This document shows positions 6,599-12,054 of a stretch of DNA of 12,622 nt, in pieces. Source of the DNA: JBBTYG01 sp964418085. GTDB lineage: Bacteria > Patescibacteriota > Minisyncoccia > UBA6257 > 2-01-FULL-56-20. The first letter of the stretch is position 1. Each line of letters opens with the position of its first letter. A program made the position numbers and the translations under genes. The DNA lies in assembly GCA_964418085.1 (NCBI GenBank), contig CAYQKB010000032.1, forward strand, positions 1 through 12,622, given 5' to 3'. Under the pieces are notes generated by a model, which did not search any database, was not told the origin of the DNA, and saw only the letters and a list, made by a program, of their open reading frames with translations.

Positions 6599-7497
6599 CC
6601 CTGCCAAAAATTTTAGTCATCGTCGGTCCAACCGCAAGCGGAAAAACCGCACTTGGAATTATGCTCGCGAAAAAAATGAATGGTGAAATTGTTTCCGCAG
6701 ATTCTCGGCAAATTTATCGGGGAATGGATATTGGGACGGCGAAGCCGCCGAGAGATGGGTCAGGAGTCAAGGGTCAAGGGTCACGTAAGAGTGAATATAT
6801 TTCCGGAGAAATACCTCATCATCAGATCGATATTCGCAATCCGGACGAAGACTATACCGTTGCGGATTATAAACACGATGCGGTGAGGGCCATAAAAAAA
6901 GTGCTCGCCAAGGGGAAATTGCCGATTTTGGCCGGCGGCACGGGGCTCTATATAAAAGCGGTTGTGGAAAATTTGGATATTCCAAAAGTAAAAGAAAATT
7001 CCGAGTTGCGGGCGGAGCTCGAGAAACGACTTATGACTGAAGGACTTGAGACGCTGTTTAAAGAATTGATCGCGCTCGATCCCGAGGCGCAGTACATCGT
7101 CGACCCTCAAAATCCCCGGCGCGTAATCCGTGCACTTGAAGTGGCGCTGGGGACAGGCAGACCTTTTACATCGGAGCGGCGAAAAAAAGAACCGCTCTTC
7201 GACGCGGAAATAATCGGCATCAACGTGCCCGCCGAAGAATTGCGCGCACGAATTAAAAACCGGGTGGATGAGATGATACGCGACGGACTCGCCGAAGAAA
7301 CTAAAAAACTGTATGAAAAGTACGGATACGCGAAAGCACTCGAGGCAATCGGCTACCGGGAAATCATCGAACACTTGAACGGCAAAATTTCTTTGGACGA
7401 GGCGATTCGGCAAATCAAACTCAACACGTGGCATTATGCAAAAAGACAAATGACGTGGTTTAGGCATCAGCTCAAAGATATCCATTGGCAAAACTAA
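6586..7497 (+). CDS. miaA: tRNA dimethylallyltransferase
   Basis: Transfers a dimethylallyl group from DMAPP to N6 of A37 in tRNAs that read UNN codons, helping codon-anticodon stability. 303 aa, normal length. The P-loop is GPTASGKT (14-21). SADSRQIYRGMDIGTAKP (38-54), PHHQIDI, AGGTGLYIKAV (116-126) and PQNPRRVIRALEV are family blocks. The C-terminal NTWHYAKRQMTWFRH closes the enzyme. It starts with GTG without a ribosome-binding site; the P-loop strand follows at once, so no better start exists. Oddity: a period-7 repeat encodes GSGVKGQGS (58-66), inserted just after the TAKP motif. A bidirectional hairpin terminator starts at the stop codon. Confidence 0.95.
   Translation: MLRSTLPKILVIVGPTASGKTALGIMLAKKMNGEIVSADSRQIYRGMDIGTAKPPRDGSGVKGQGSRKSEYISGEIPHHQIDIRNPDEDYTVADYKHDAVRAIKKVLAKGKLPILAGGTGLYIKAVVENLDIPKVKENSELRAELEKRLMTEGLETLFKELIALDPEAQYIVDPQNPRRVIRALEVALGTGRPFTSERRKKEPLFDAEIIGINVPAEELRARIKNRVDEMIRDGLAEETKKLYEKYGYAKALEAIGYREIIEHLNGKISLDEAIRQIKLNTWHYAKRQMTWFRHQLKDIHWQN
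6757..6784. repeat. Heptanucleotide tandem repeat inside miaA
   Basis: Four 7-nt units of GGGTCAN type, one of them GAGTCAA. It encodes a glycine/serine/lysine linker at residues 58-66, in a region where typical MiaA has only a short loop. G-rich units contrast with the AT-rich ones in alr and thrS, but the period is the same. Confidence 0.85.
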
Positions 7498-7527
7498 AAA
7501 GCCGGAAGGTTTTCCTTCGCGGCTTTT
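7497..7527. terminator. Bidirectional terminator between miaA and the convergent orphan gene
   Basis: Stem AAAAGCCG/CGGCTTTT with an inner GAAGG/CCTTC helix, a TTTT loop and one bulge. T-tracts flank both sides. It overlaps the last base of the miaA stop and lies 21 bp past the stop of the 7549-7959 gene. Confidence 0.87.
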
Positions 7528-7548
7528 GATGATTATTTTCACTTACTA

Positions 7549-7959
7549 CTAACGCAGACACTTCGGAAGGCGGCGTCCGTCAATTTCGAACTCTTCCTGG
7601 ATGCCAAAAGGCGATGCCATCATCCCCCCCGAAATCACGTTCCATACATCGCTTATCGGCGCGTGATAGAAATTATCGGCTTTCCCAATAAGGAAAGGAG
7701 CGATTTGAGTCCAGAGGGAATCTTCGGGGACCTCCAACTTGTGCGCTCCATCAAAAAGAGCCACATCAAAGAGTTCCTTTTTAACCTTAAGGGATTTAAC
7801 ATCCTGCCCCCGCTTCATCCGATGCGCCAGCTCCTTATCTAATTCATCGATATGAAGGGCAAACTTTACCGTCCAATCCAATTTTCTCGTTCCGATTTCC
7901 AATGACCCGCCGTATTCTTTGCCCCGATTTCTTTCCGTAATTGAAAATTTAAGCTTCAT
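7549..7959 (-). CDS. Hypothetical protein A, with shared leader
   Basis: 136-aa soluble-looking protein of unknown family. It starts MKLKFSITERNRGKEYGG, is predicted mainly beta-strand with alternating polarity in the first third, and has mixed charged helices in the middle (HIDELDKELAHRMKRG). No membrane helix, signal or metal motif is visible. The frame is open 21 codons upstream to a GTG, but that stretch is the conserved leader element; a ribosome-like GAAAG sits 6 nt before the chosen ATG. The gene has its own promoter (TTTACA-17-TATCCT) and a leader 50/59 identical to that of the gene at 8198-8620. The two proteins themselves show no obvious similarity. It shares a terminator with miaA. 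Confidence 0.65.
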   Translation of the reverse strand: MKLKFSITERNRGKEYGGSLEIGTRKLDWTVKFALHIDELDKELAHRMKRGQDVKSLKVKKELFDVALFDGAHKLEVPEDSLWTQIAPFLIGKADNFYHAPISDVWNVISGGMMASPFGIQEEFEIDGRRLPKCLR

Positions 7960-8044
7960 GGGAATCTTTCTAAAAAATCCGAACAAGCGATCGGAATTCG
8001 CAGCACTTGAGCAATCCACCACAAAGTGAACCTTTCAAAAAGCT
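7960..8044 (-). promoter_or_regulatory. Structured RNA leader of hypothetical gene A
   Basis: An 85-nt 5' UTR starting at the predicted transcription start (8044). Its first 59 nt match the leader at 8621-8709 without gaps (50/59). A hairpin at leader positions 13-32, GGUUCACU-UUGU-GGUGGAUU, keeps all eight pairs, using G-U wobbles where the other copy has Watson-Crick pairs. GCUCAAG (33-39) and GCGAAUUCCGAUCGCU (44-59) are unchanged. The last part before the ATG is not conserved. Confidence 0.65.
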
Positions 8045-8050
8045 GGGCAC

Positions 8051-8079
8051 AGGATAGCATAAATCAATAATTTTGTAAA
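8051..8079 (-). promoter_or_regulatory. Promoter of hypothetical gene A
   Basis: On the minus strand, -35 TTTACA (8074-8079), a 17-bp spacer and -10 TATCCT (8051-8056). Six nt separate the -10 box from the first base of the conserved leader, the same geometry as at the paralogous leader. Confidence 0.6.
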
Positions 8080-8098
8080 GCATTTTACTGTCTGACCG

Positions 8099-8108
8099 AA
8101 CGATCGTT
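8099..8108. promoter_or_regulatory. Short palindrome upstream of promoter A
   Basis: AACGATCGTT is a perfect 10-bp palindrome about 20 bp upstream of the -35 box of gene A, in the gap after the terminator of gene B. An upstream regulator site is possible, but a 10-bp palindrome can occur by chance. The other leader's promoter has no equivalent. Confidence 0.25.
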
Positions 8109-8132
8109 ATCTTGGATAGGAAAACCAATTGC

Positions 8133-8176
8133 AAAAATAAAAAACGGGCCGTTTCTCGTGGTCGAGACGTGCCCGT
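8133..8176 (-). terminator. Terminator of hypothetical gene B
   Basis: Minus-strand hairpin ACGGGC/GCCCGT with inner CG/CG and TCTCG/CGAGA helices and an ACCA loop, followed by a long T-rich run (TTTTTATTTTT). It lies about 20 bp past the stop at 8198 and isolates gene B from gene A. Confidence 0.87.
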
Positions 8177-8197
8177 GCTGATTTTAGGAGGCTTGCC

Positions 8198-8620
8198 CTA
8201 GCTGGCGGCGGATGGATTTTCCTCGGACGGATTCTCCATCACCTGGTAGCATTCGTAAAACGAGCCCGGTTCGAGCTTCAATGCCTGTGGGGGCGGAATA
8301 AATCGGAGAATGCGTCCGGTAACTCCGATAATGAGCATCACTATGGAAACTGCGCCGGACATGTCTTTCGCATTCGGACCTCCCTTCAGACTTCCAACCA
8401 AGCCTTGGTTGAAAAGTTTAAAGGAAGCAGTTTTGTCTGGGTGAGTCCCAAACGCTATCTGTATCTCTTCGTACTCATTTTCTTTTTCCGGAACCGGCCG
8501 GAAAAATTGAACGAAGCGAATCGTTTGTTCAGAACCAGCTTTGCTGGGCTGCGGTATTTGCACCAGCATAAGATCCCCGGCCACAAGGCCGGTCCGTTTA
8601 CCGCGGAAATAAAGAATCAT
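8198..8620 (-). CDS. Hypothetical protein B, with shared leader
   Basis: 140-aa protein of unknown family. It starts MILYFRGKRTGLVAGDLMLVQ, which reads like beta-strands. A hydrophobic stretch SGAVSIVMLIIGV (88-100) is followed by GRILRFIPPP; it is short for a membrane helix but could be one. The tail (PSEENPSAAS) is polar. Two cysteines are absent from any metal-binding pattern. It has its own promoter overlapping the 3' end of gatB, an 89-nt leader shared with the 7549-7959 gene, a GAAAG 7 nt before the ATG, and a strong terminator. The frame upstream of the ATG is not continuous with the leader, which fixes the start. The function cannot be named from the sequence. Confidence 0.65.
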   Translation of the reverse strand: MILYFRGKRTGLVAGDLMLVQIPQPSKAGSEQTIRFVQFFRPVPEKENEYEEIQIAFGTHPDKTASFKLFNQGLVGSLKGGPNAKDMSGAVSIVMLIIGVTGRILRFIPPPQALKLEPGSFYECYQVMENPSEENPSAAS

Positions 8621-8709
8621 GCAAGAACTTTCGTTGAATCCGATTGAAGTAGCGATCGGAATTCGCCCTCCTTGAGCGATTCACCGCACGGTGAACCTTT
8701 CAAAAAGCT
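8621..8709 (-). promoter_or_regulatory. Structured RNA leader of hypothetical gene B
   Basis: An 89-nt 5' UTR from the predicted start at 8709 to the ATG. It begins AGCUUUUUGAAAGGUUCAC (CUUU/AAAG mini-hairpin). A hairpin at leader positions 13-32, GGUUCACC-GUGC-GGUGAAUC, has eight pairs. GCUCAAG (33-39) is followed by GAGG, creating AAGGAGG, a perfect ribosome-binding motif with no start codon at the right distance. GCGAAUUCCGAUCGCU (44-59) follows. The same element precedes gene A at 7960-8044. Confidence 0.65.
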
Positions 8710-8715
8710 GGAGAA

Positions 8716-8744
8716 ATAATAATACAAAATCTATTTTAGGTCAA
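8716..8744 (-). promoter_or_regulatory. Promoter of hypothetical gene B
   Basis: On the minus strand, -35 TTGACC (8739-8744, overlapping the last bases before the gatB stop), a 17-bp spacer and -10 TATTAT (8716-8721). Six nt follow before the first base of the conserved leader. Gene B can therefore be transcribed without gatB. Confidence 0.65.
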
Positions 8745-10163
8745 TAGCTTGAGAAAAATCTGCCTCAAAACTTCCGGGTTCCCCTTTCCCTTAAGCTGGG
8801 CCATGGATTTACCGATCAAAAACTGCAAACTGGCGACTTTGCCTTTGCGATAGTCTGCCACCGCGTTCGGATTTTCTTGAAGCACGAGCTGTGCCACCGT
8901 TTCGAGCGCCGCAGTGTCCGAAACGGCGTACATGCTCTCATCTTTCAAAATATCTTCCGGGTCTTCGTCGCGCTCAAACATTTTCGCGAGCATGTCTTTG
9001 GCCTGGCGGCTCGTGAGTTTGCCGGATTCGATGAGAGAGACGAGATGCGCCACGTGTTCGGGATTCACTTTCGTGTCTCGCAGCATGAGTCCACTTTCAT
9101 TTACAATCCCGCGGATGTCGCTTGTTAAATAATTAAAAAGTGTAAGCACTGACGCTTTCGGATTTTTTTCTTTGAGCTCGCTCACCGCTTCCTCGAAATA
9201 TACGGCAAGTGTGGGCTCGCCCACAAGCGTGTCGGCCTGAATCTCGTTTAGGTTATATTCGCGCGCAAAACGCGCACGCTTCGCGGCTGGCAATTCAGGC
9301 AGTTCGGTCTTGAGTTTTGCGAGATTGAAAATATCTGTGTCGAAGGGCGGCAAGTCCGGTTCCGGGAAATACCGGTAATCATGCGCATCTTCTTTGCTCC
9401 GCTGTACCACGGACTTCTGCTTCGCTTCATCCCACCCGCGCGTCTCCTGCGAAATTCTTCCACCGCCTTCCAAAACTTCTTCGTGCCGCGCGAGTTCATA
9501 TCGCACCGCATCTTCCATCGCTTTGAACGAATTTATATTTTTGAGCTCTACTTTTGTCCCCATTTGCAATTTGCCATCAGCCATTTGCCCTACGCTTACA
9601 TTGGCCTCAACCCGCATTTGGCCGAGCTCCATATCCGCGTCTGACACGCCAAGATACCGCAGAATAAGCTGTAGCTCGCGGGCGAAATTCCCCGCCTGCT
9701 CGGCACTCGTGATATCCGGCTCCGTCACAAGCTCCATAAGCGGCACACCAGCACGATTAAAATCGACGAGCGTGTGTCCGGCATCGTCATGCAATAGTTT
9801 CCCCGTATCCTCTTCTAGATGAATCCGCCGAACCCGTACACCCTTAAGCTCGCCGCCCACCACGAGCGGCTGGTCGTACTGGGAAAGCTGGTATCCCTTT
9901 GGCAAATCCGGATAAAAATAATTTTTGCGGTCGAATTTGCTTTTGGGATTGATCGCGCTGCCGAGCGCTAGGCCGACCCGAATGACGGACTCCACCGCTT
10001 TTTTGTTTATTGTGGGCAGTGTCCCCGGATGCGCGAGGCATACGGGGCACACATTTTGATTCGGCTTCGTTTCAAGCGGATCATTCTTGGAATCGCAAAA
10101 CATCTTGCTCTTAGTTTTAAGCTCAGCATGGATTTCGAGGCCGATCGTCGGAGAATATTTCAT
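8736..10163 (-). CDS. gatB: Aspartyl/glutamyl-tRNA(Asn/Gln) amidotransferase subunit B
   Basis: GatB activates Glu-tRNA-Gln (or Asp-tRNA-Asn) with ATP and receives ammonia from GatA, so this organism likely makes Gln-tRNA indirectly. 475 aa, normal length. Family blocks are SPTIGLEIHAEL, YFYPDLPKGYQLSQYDQPL (82-100), RRIHLEEDTGKLLHD (112-126), DFNRAGVPLMELVTEPD (134-150) and DYRYFPEPDLPP. The C-terminal YqeY-like tRNA-binding part ends the protein. The zinc site is partial: C23 and CPVC (39-42) remain, but the usual fourth cysteine near C23 is absent. A period-7 repeat encodes residues 192-201. ATG 10163 is preferred over an upstream GTG because the -10 box overlaps that GTG. gatA and gatC are not in the window. 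Confidence 0.95.
   Translation of the reverse strand: MKYSPTIGLEIHAELKTKSKMFCDSKNDPLETKPNQNVCPVCLAHPGTLPTINKKAVESVIRVGLALGSAINPKSKFDRKNYFYPDLPKGYQLSQYDQPLVVGGELKGVRVRRIHLEEDTGKLLHDDAGHTLVDFNRAGVPLMELVTEPDITSAEQAGNFARELQLILRYLGVSDADMELGQMRVEANVSVGQMADGKLQMGTKVELKNINSFKAMEDAVRYELARHEEVLEGGGRISQETRGWDEAKQKSVVQRSKEDAHDYRYFPEPDLPPFDTDIFNLAKLKTELPELPAAKRARFAREYNLNEIQADTLVGEPTLAVYFEEAVSELKEKNPKASVLTLFNYLTSDIRGIVNESGLMLRDTKVNPEHVAHLVSLIESGKLTSRQAKDMLAKMFERDEDPEDILKDESMYAVSDTAALETVAQLVLQENPNAVADYRKGKVASLQFLIGKSMAQLKGKGNPEVLRQIFLKLLT
9561..9588. repeat. Heptanucleotide tandem repeat inside gatB
   Basis: Four 7-nt units of GCAAATG type on the coding strand (one GCAAATT, one diverged to GCTGATG), with a possible fifth decayed unit at 9589-9595. 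It encodes GQMADGKLQM (192-201), between the conserved VEANVSV and GTKVELKN blocks where other GatB proteins have a variable loop. Confidence 0.75.
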
Positions 10164-10175
10164 AAAATATTTTTC

Positions 10176-10181
10176 AGTATA
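10176..10181 (-). promoter_or_regulatory. Candidate -10 box of gatB
   Basis: TATACT on the minus strand, 12 nt before the gatB ATG. No convincing -35 box is at the usual distance. Confidence 0.3.
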
Positions 10182-10205
10182 CACGAAATTTCCATAAAAA
10201 TAAAT

Positions 10206-10233
10206 TTGACAAAAGTATTCTAAAGATTAATAT
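10206..10233 (+). promoter_or_regulatory. Promoter of the small RNA candidate
   Basis: A perfect -35 TTGACA (10206-10211), a 16-bp spacer and TAATAT (10228-10233); TATTAT at 10231-10236 with a 19-bp spacer is an alternative. It points away from gatB into a stretch with no open reading frame, and a terminator lies about 85 bp downstream. Confidence 0.55.
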
Positions 10234-10239
10234 TATTTA

Positions 10240-10328
10240 ACGTCCGTCGCAGGGTTTCCTGTTCTGTGTGTGCCTGCGACCGACAAACCGGCCGGCTCCC
10301 GTGTGGGATGTCCGGCCTTTTATTTTTT
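10240..10328 (+). ncRNA. Candidate small structured RNA
   Basis: A transcription unit with no coding capacity. The promoter at 10206-10233 is followed by a long hairpin, GUCCGUCGCAGG (10242-10253) with CCUGCGACCGAC (10273-10284). Eleven of 12 positions pair, around a 19-nt pyrimidine/GU-rich loop. An AAA linker and a GC-rich terminator hairpin complete it. The length is about 85-89 nt. It does not show the GGAA loop of SRP RNA, the length of 6S or tmRNA, or a tRNA cloverleaf. Its U-tract overlaps the tmk stop codon on the other strand, so the two transcripts are complementary at their 3' ends. It could be a trans-acting RNA or a 3'-end antisense regulator of tmk. Expression is not shown. Confidence 0.5.
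10290..10328 (+). terminator. Terminator of the small RNA candidate
   Basis: GGCCGG (10290-10295) pairs with CCGGCC (10312-10317), with an inner TCCC/GGGA helix and a GTGT loop. TTTTATTTTTT follows. The T-tract is on the plus side only; downstream of tmk on the minus strand the hairpin is followed by GGTTTGTCGG, so it mainly serves plus-strand RNA. No plus-strand protein gene ends here. Confidence 0.8.
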
Positions 10329-11006
10329 AAGGAGATTCGAAACCAATTTCCATACACGCTCGTGGATTTCTTCTATTGAAAGCAGCTTTTGGTTCTCAAC
10401 GCATTCAACCACGCGAAAATCTTTAGGAAAAAGCTCCGCTATTTCGCGATAGGTTTTTTCTGCATTGCGGAGATGCCGGATATTTTTTTCGTGGAGATCG
10501 TGCGTGCCGCGCTTCAGATATGTGCGCGCGTGTTTCTTCCCCACCAATTTCTGCGCCAGCGCGGCGGGCATATGGAGAATTATGTTCAAGCTCGGCTTCG
10601 GGATTTTTAAAAGATCGTATTCCAGCCAATAGTCCCATGTGAAAAAAGCGCGGCGCTTCGCACGGGTGCCGATTTTGCCGCCCTGGTGTCCGAGGTTTGA
10701 GCCGACGTATCGATTTGCAACCACTATATCCCCCCGTGCAAGCACTTTCCGAATTTCATTTGCCGCCTCAAACCGATCAAGCGCATAAAACATGGAGGCG
10801 GCGTGCGGCTTGATCTCTTCGCTCGATCCGTATGCGCCGTTCAGATATTGCCCCACAAAATATGCCGATGGATTGCTATATCGGGGAAAATCGAACGTGG
10901 CAACTTTTTTTCCGGCTTTCTTCAGCCGCCGCACGAGCCGCGCCGTTTGCTCGGTTTTGCCCGAGCCGTCGGTGCCTTCGATAACTATTAAGCTTCCCTT
11001 CTTCAT
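10320..11006 (-). CDS. tmk: Thymidylate kinase (dTMP kinase)
   Basis: Phosphorylates dTMP to dTDP with ATP, the last committed step toward dTTP. 228 aa, slightly longer than the usual 205-215. The P-loop is EGTDGSGKT (10-18), followed by FDFPRYSNP (38-46). DRFEAANEIRKVLARGDIVV (77-96) leads to NRYVGSNLGHQGGKI; most Tmk proteins read DRY there, so Asp is replaced by Asn. A basic lid-like part follows (KKHARTYLKRGTHDLHEKN). A perfect TATAAT ends exactly 6 nt before the ATG, and no ribosome-binding site is present, suggesting a leaderless mRNA. The gene is divergent from the dUTPase-family gene and convergent with the small RNA candidate, whose T-tract overlaps the stop codon. Confidence 0.92.
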   Translation of the reverse strand: MKKGSLIVIEGTDGSGKTEQTARLVRRLKKAGKKVATFDFPRYSNPSAYFVGQYLNGAYGSSEEIKPHAASMFYALDRFEAANEIRKVLARGDIVVANRYVGSNLGHQGGKIGTRAKRRAFFTWDYWLEYDLLKIPKPSLNIILHMPAALAQKLVGKKHARTYLKRGTHDLHEKNIRHLRNAEKTYREIAELFPKDFRVVECVENQKLLSIEEIHERVWKLVSNLLKK

Positions 11007-11012
11007 GCTGTC

Positions 11013-11018
11013 ATTATA
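11013..11018 (-). promoter_or_regulatory. -10 box of tmk, 6 nt from the ATG
   Basis: Perfect TATAAT on the minus strand. The 6-nt gap GACAGC leads straight to the ATG, so transcription would begin at or next to the start codon. No good -35 box is seen 16-18 bp upstream. Confidence 0.5.
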
Positions 11019-11034
11019 CCTGATTTTTGGCTGA

Positions 11035-11064
11035 TTGACTTAGAGCATTATTCAATGCTTTCAT
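11035..11064 (+). promoter_or_regulatory. Candidate promoter of the dUTPase-family gene
   Basis: -35 TTGACT (11035-11040), an 18-bp spacer and a weak -10 TTTCAT (11059-11064). The spacer is filled by an inverted repeat (11044-11059). A purine-rich AAAGAAAG lies before the ATG. Confidence 0.38.
11044..11059. promoter_or_regulatory. Inverted repeat between divergent tmk and dUTPase-family genes
   Basis: AGCATT-ATTC-AATGCT has perfect 6-bp arms. It lies between the -35 and -10 of the plus-strand promoter and about 26 bp upstream of the tmk -10 box, a typical place for an operator serving both genes. It does not match the NrdR box. Confidence 0.4.
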
Positions 11065-11097
11065 TACGGAAGCAACCTTCAAAAAGAAAGAAAAAAT

Positions 11098-11700
11098 ATG
11101 ACAAGAAATACCTGGTCGCACGACCATGCCGCGCATCCGGCATTCAACATCAGCATACTGCCGGGCGGAACTATGCCGTTCCGAGCACTACCTCTTGGCG
11201 CCGAAAATCATATTCCAAGCTGTGCGGTAGGATATGACATCCTCACCCGCGCTATCGTAGAACTCGAGATGGATCCCGAAAATCCCCTGATGCGGAAAAC
11301 GATCTACGACTTCGAGGACACTCCGCAATCACCACAATTCCAGCACATCAACGTACTCGACAAGAAATTCATCTTGTACCCTGGGGAGATTGCGTATCTC
11401 GGCACGGGAGTCGTAATCGAAATGCCGGACAACGTCGCCGGTTGGGTAAAACCACGCGGCAGTACGATTATAAAAGGCCTCGCGATTTTAAATTCCGATG
11501 TCCCCATAGATCCGGACTTCCGCGGCGAACCCATCATCGTGATACGCAACGAACAAAGCGTTAAAGCCATCGACATCAGCAATCACGAGCGGCTGGCACA
11601 GTTCGTTTTCACGCCGGTCGTTTTGCCAATCCTTCGCGAAGTTCCAATCTTCGAAGAAACGCTTCGAGGCAACGGCTCGCACGGTTCGACGGTGAGATAA
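11098..11700 (+). CDS. dut: dUTPase / dCTP deaminase family protein, probably dUTP diphosphatase
   Basis: Trimeric beta-barrel family protein of 200 aa, likely hydrolysing dUTP to dUMP and diphosphate, which keeps uracil out of DNA and feeds dTMP synthesis. The five dUTPase motifs can be traced in order: AVGYDI (43-48), KPRGSTIIKGLA (118-129), PIDPDFRGE (136-144), ERLAQFVF (164-171) and RGNGSHGSTVR (190-200). Motif 3 has Phe where Tyr is usual, and motif 5 lacks its aromatic residue (SHGST instead of GFGST). FILYPGEIAYLGTGVVIEMP (91-110) is more like dCTP deaminase, and the segment between motifs 1 and 2 is long. A dCTP deaminase or bifunctional enzyme is therefore possible. It is divergent from tmk, the next kinase in the pathway. 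The N-terminal 25 residues are not conserved-looking, so a later start is conceivable. Confidence 0.78.
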   Translation: MTRNTWSHDHAAHPAFNISILPGGTMPFRALPLGAENHIPSCAVGYDILTRAIVELEMDPENPLMRKTIYDFEDTPQSPQFQHINVLDKKFILYPGEIAYLGTGVVIEMPDNVAGWVKPRGSTIIKGLAILNSDVPIDPDFRGEPIIVIRNEQSVKAIDISNHERLAQFVFTPVVLPILREVPIFEETLRGNGSHGSTVR

Positions 11701-11727
11701 TCGTTGACCAAACTTTTAAACAAGAAA

Positions 11728-11760
11728 GCCGCAACAGAAATGTTGCGGCGTTCCTTTTTC
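11728..11760 (+). terminator. Terminator of the dUTPase-family gene
   Basis: Perfect 9-bp stem GCCGCAACA/TGTTGCGGC with a GAAA loop, then GTTCCTTTTTC. It begins 28 bp past the stop codon. Confidence 0.85.
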
Positions 11761-11778
11761 GACTTTTTTAGAAAACGC

Positions 11779-12012
11779 TCAATGCACCTTCCAGAAAAGA
11801 TAGACATTTACCAGAATCAGGATGACGAAAAAGAAAATCGCCCTCCTCGACCATCGAAATGCGTTCACACTGTCCAGATTCGGATGGGATGGCGCTCGCG
11901 TCGGCGGCAAGCCGAAACTCGCATTCCTTTTAACATGCGGATAAGCCCTAAGAAGGCAGAACATTCCGGCGGCGAGCAGCGATGCGATGACTATACTCAT
12001 GATTTCTTTCAT
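11779..12012 (-). CDS. Small two-helix membrane protein, unknown function
   Basis: 77-aa protein with a helix at about 4-22 (MSIVIASLLAAGMFCLL), a positively charged and proline-rich middle (RAYPHVKRN ... PPTRAPSHP), and a second helix at about 57-74 (AIFFFVILILVNVYLFW). A hairpin topology with both ends on the same side is likely. ATG 12012 is preferred because GGAAAG lies 8 nt before it and a promoter is just upstream; the longer open frame to 12114 would run through the rplK terminator. No family is recognised. The next gene upstream is rplK, but a terminator separates them. Confidence 0.6.
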   Translation of the reverse strand: MKEIMSIVIASLLAAGMFCLLRAYPHVKRNASFGLPPTRAPSHPNLDSVNAFRWSRRAIFFFVILILVNVYLFWKVH

Positions 12013-12054
12013 AATTGTTTCTTTCCATTTTTTTGTTTTAATTGAACTAAAAAC

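Noticed and set aside
6781..7542. 253-codon minus-strand open frame opposite miaA
   Set aside because: An antisense shadow of a well-conserved gene; it runs through the terminator and has no ribosome site.
7960..8022. GTG start extending hypothetical protein A by 21 codons
   Set aside because: The extension is the conserved leader; in the sister copy the same frame is not joined to the gene, and the differences mostly change residues.
1716..9588. CRISPR-like arrays
   Set aside because: The only tandem repeats are 7-nt units without spacers; the two longer repeats are dispersed palindromes 2 kb apart, and no cas gene is present.
10240..10328. SRP RNA, 6S RNA, tmRNA or tRNA as identity of the small RNA
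   Set aside because: No GGAA apical loop, too short for 6S/tmRNA, and no cloverleaf or T-loop sequence.
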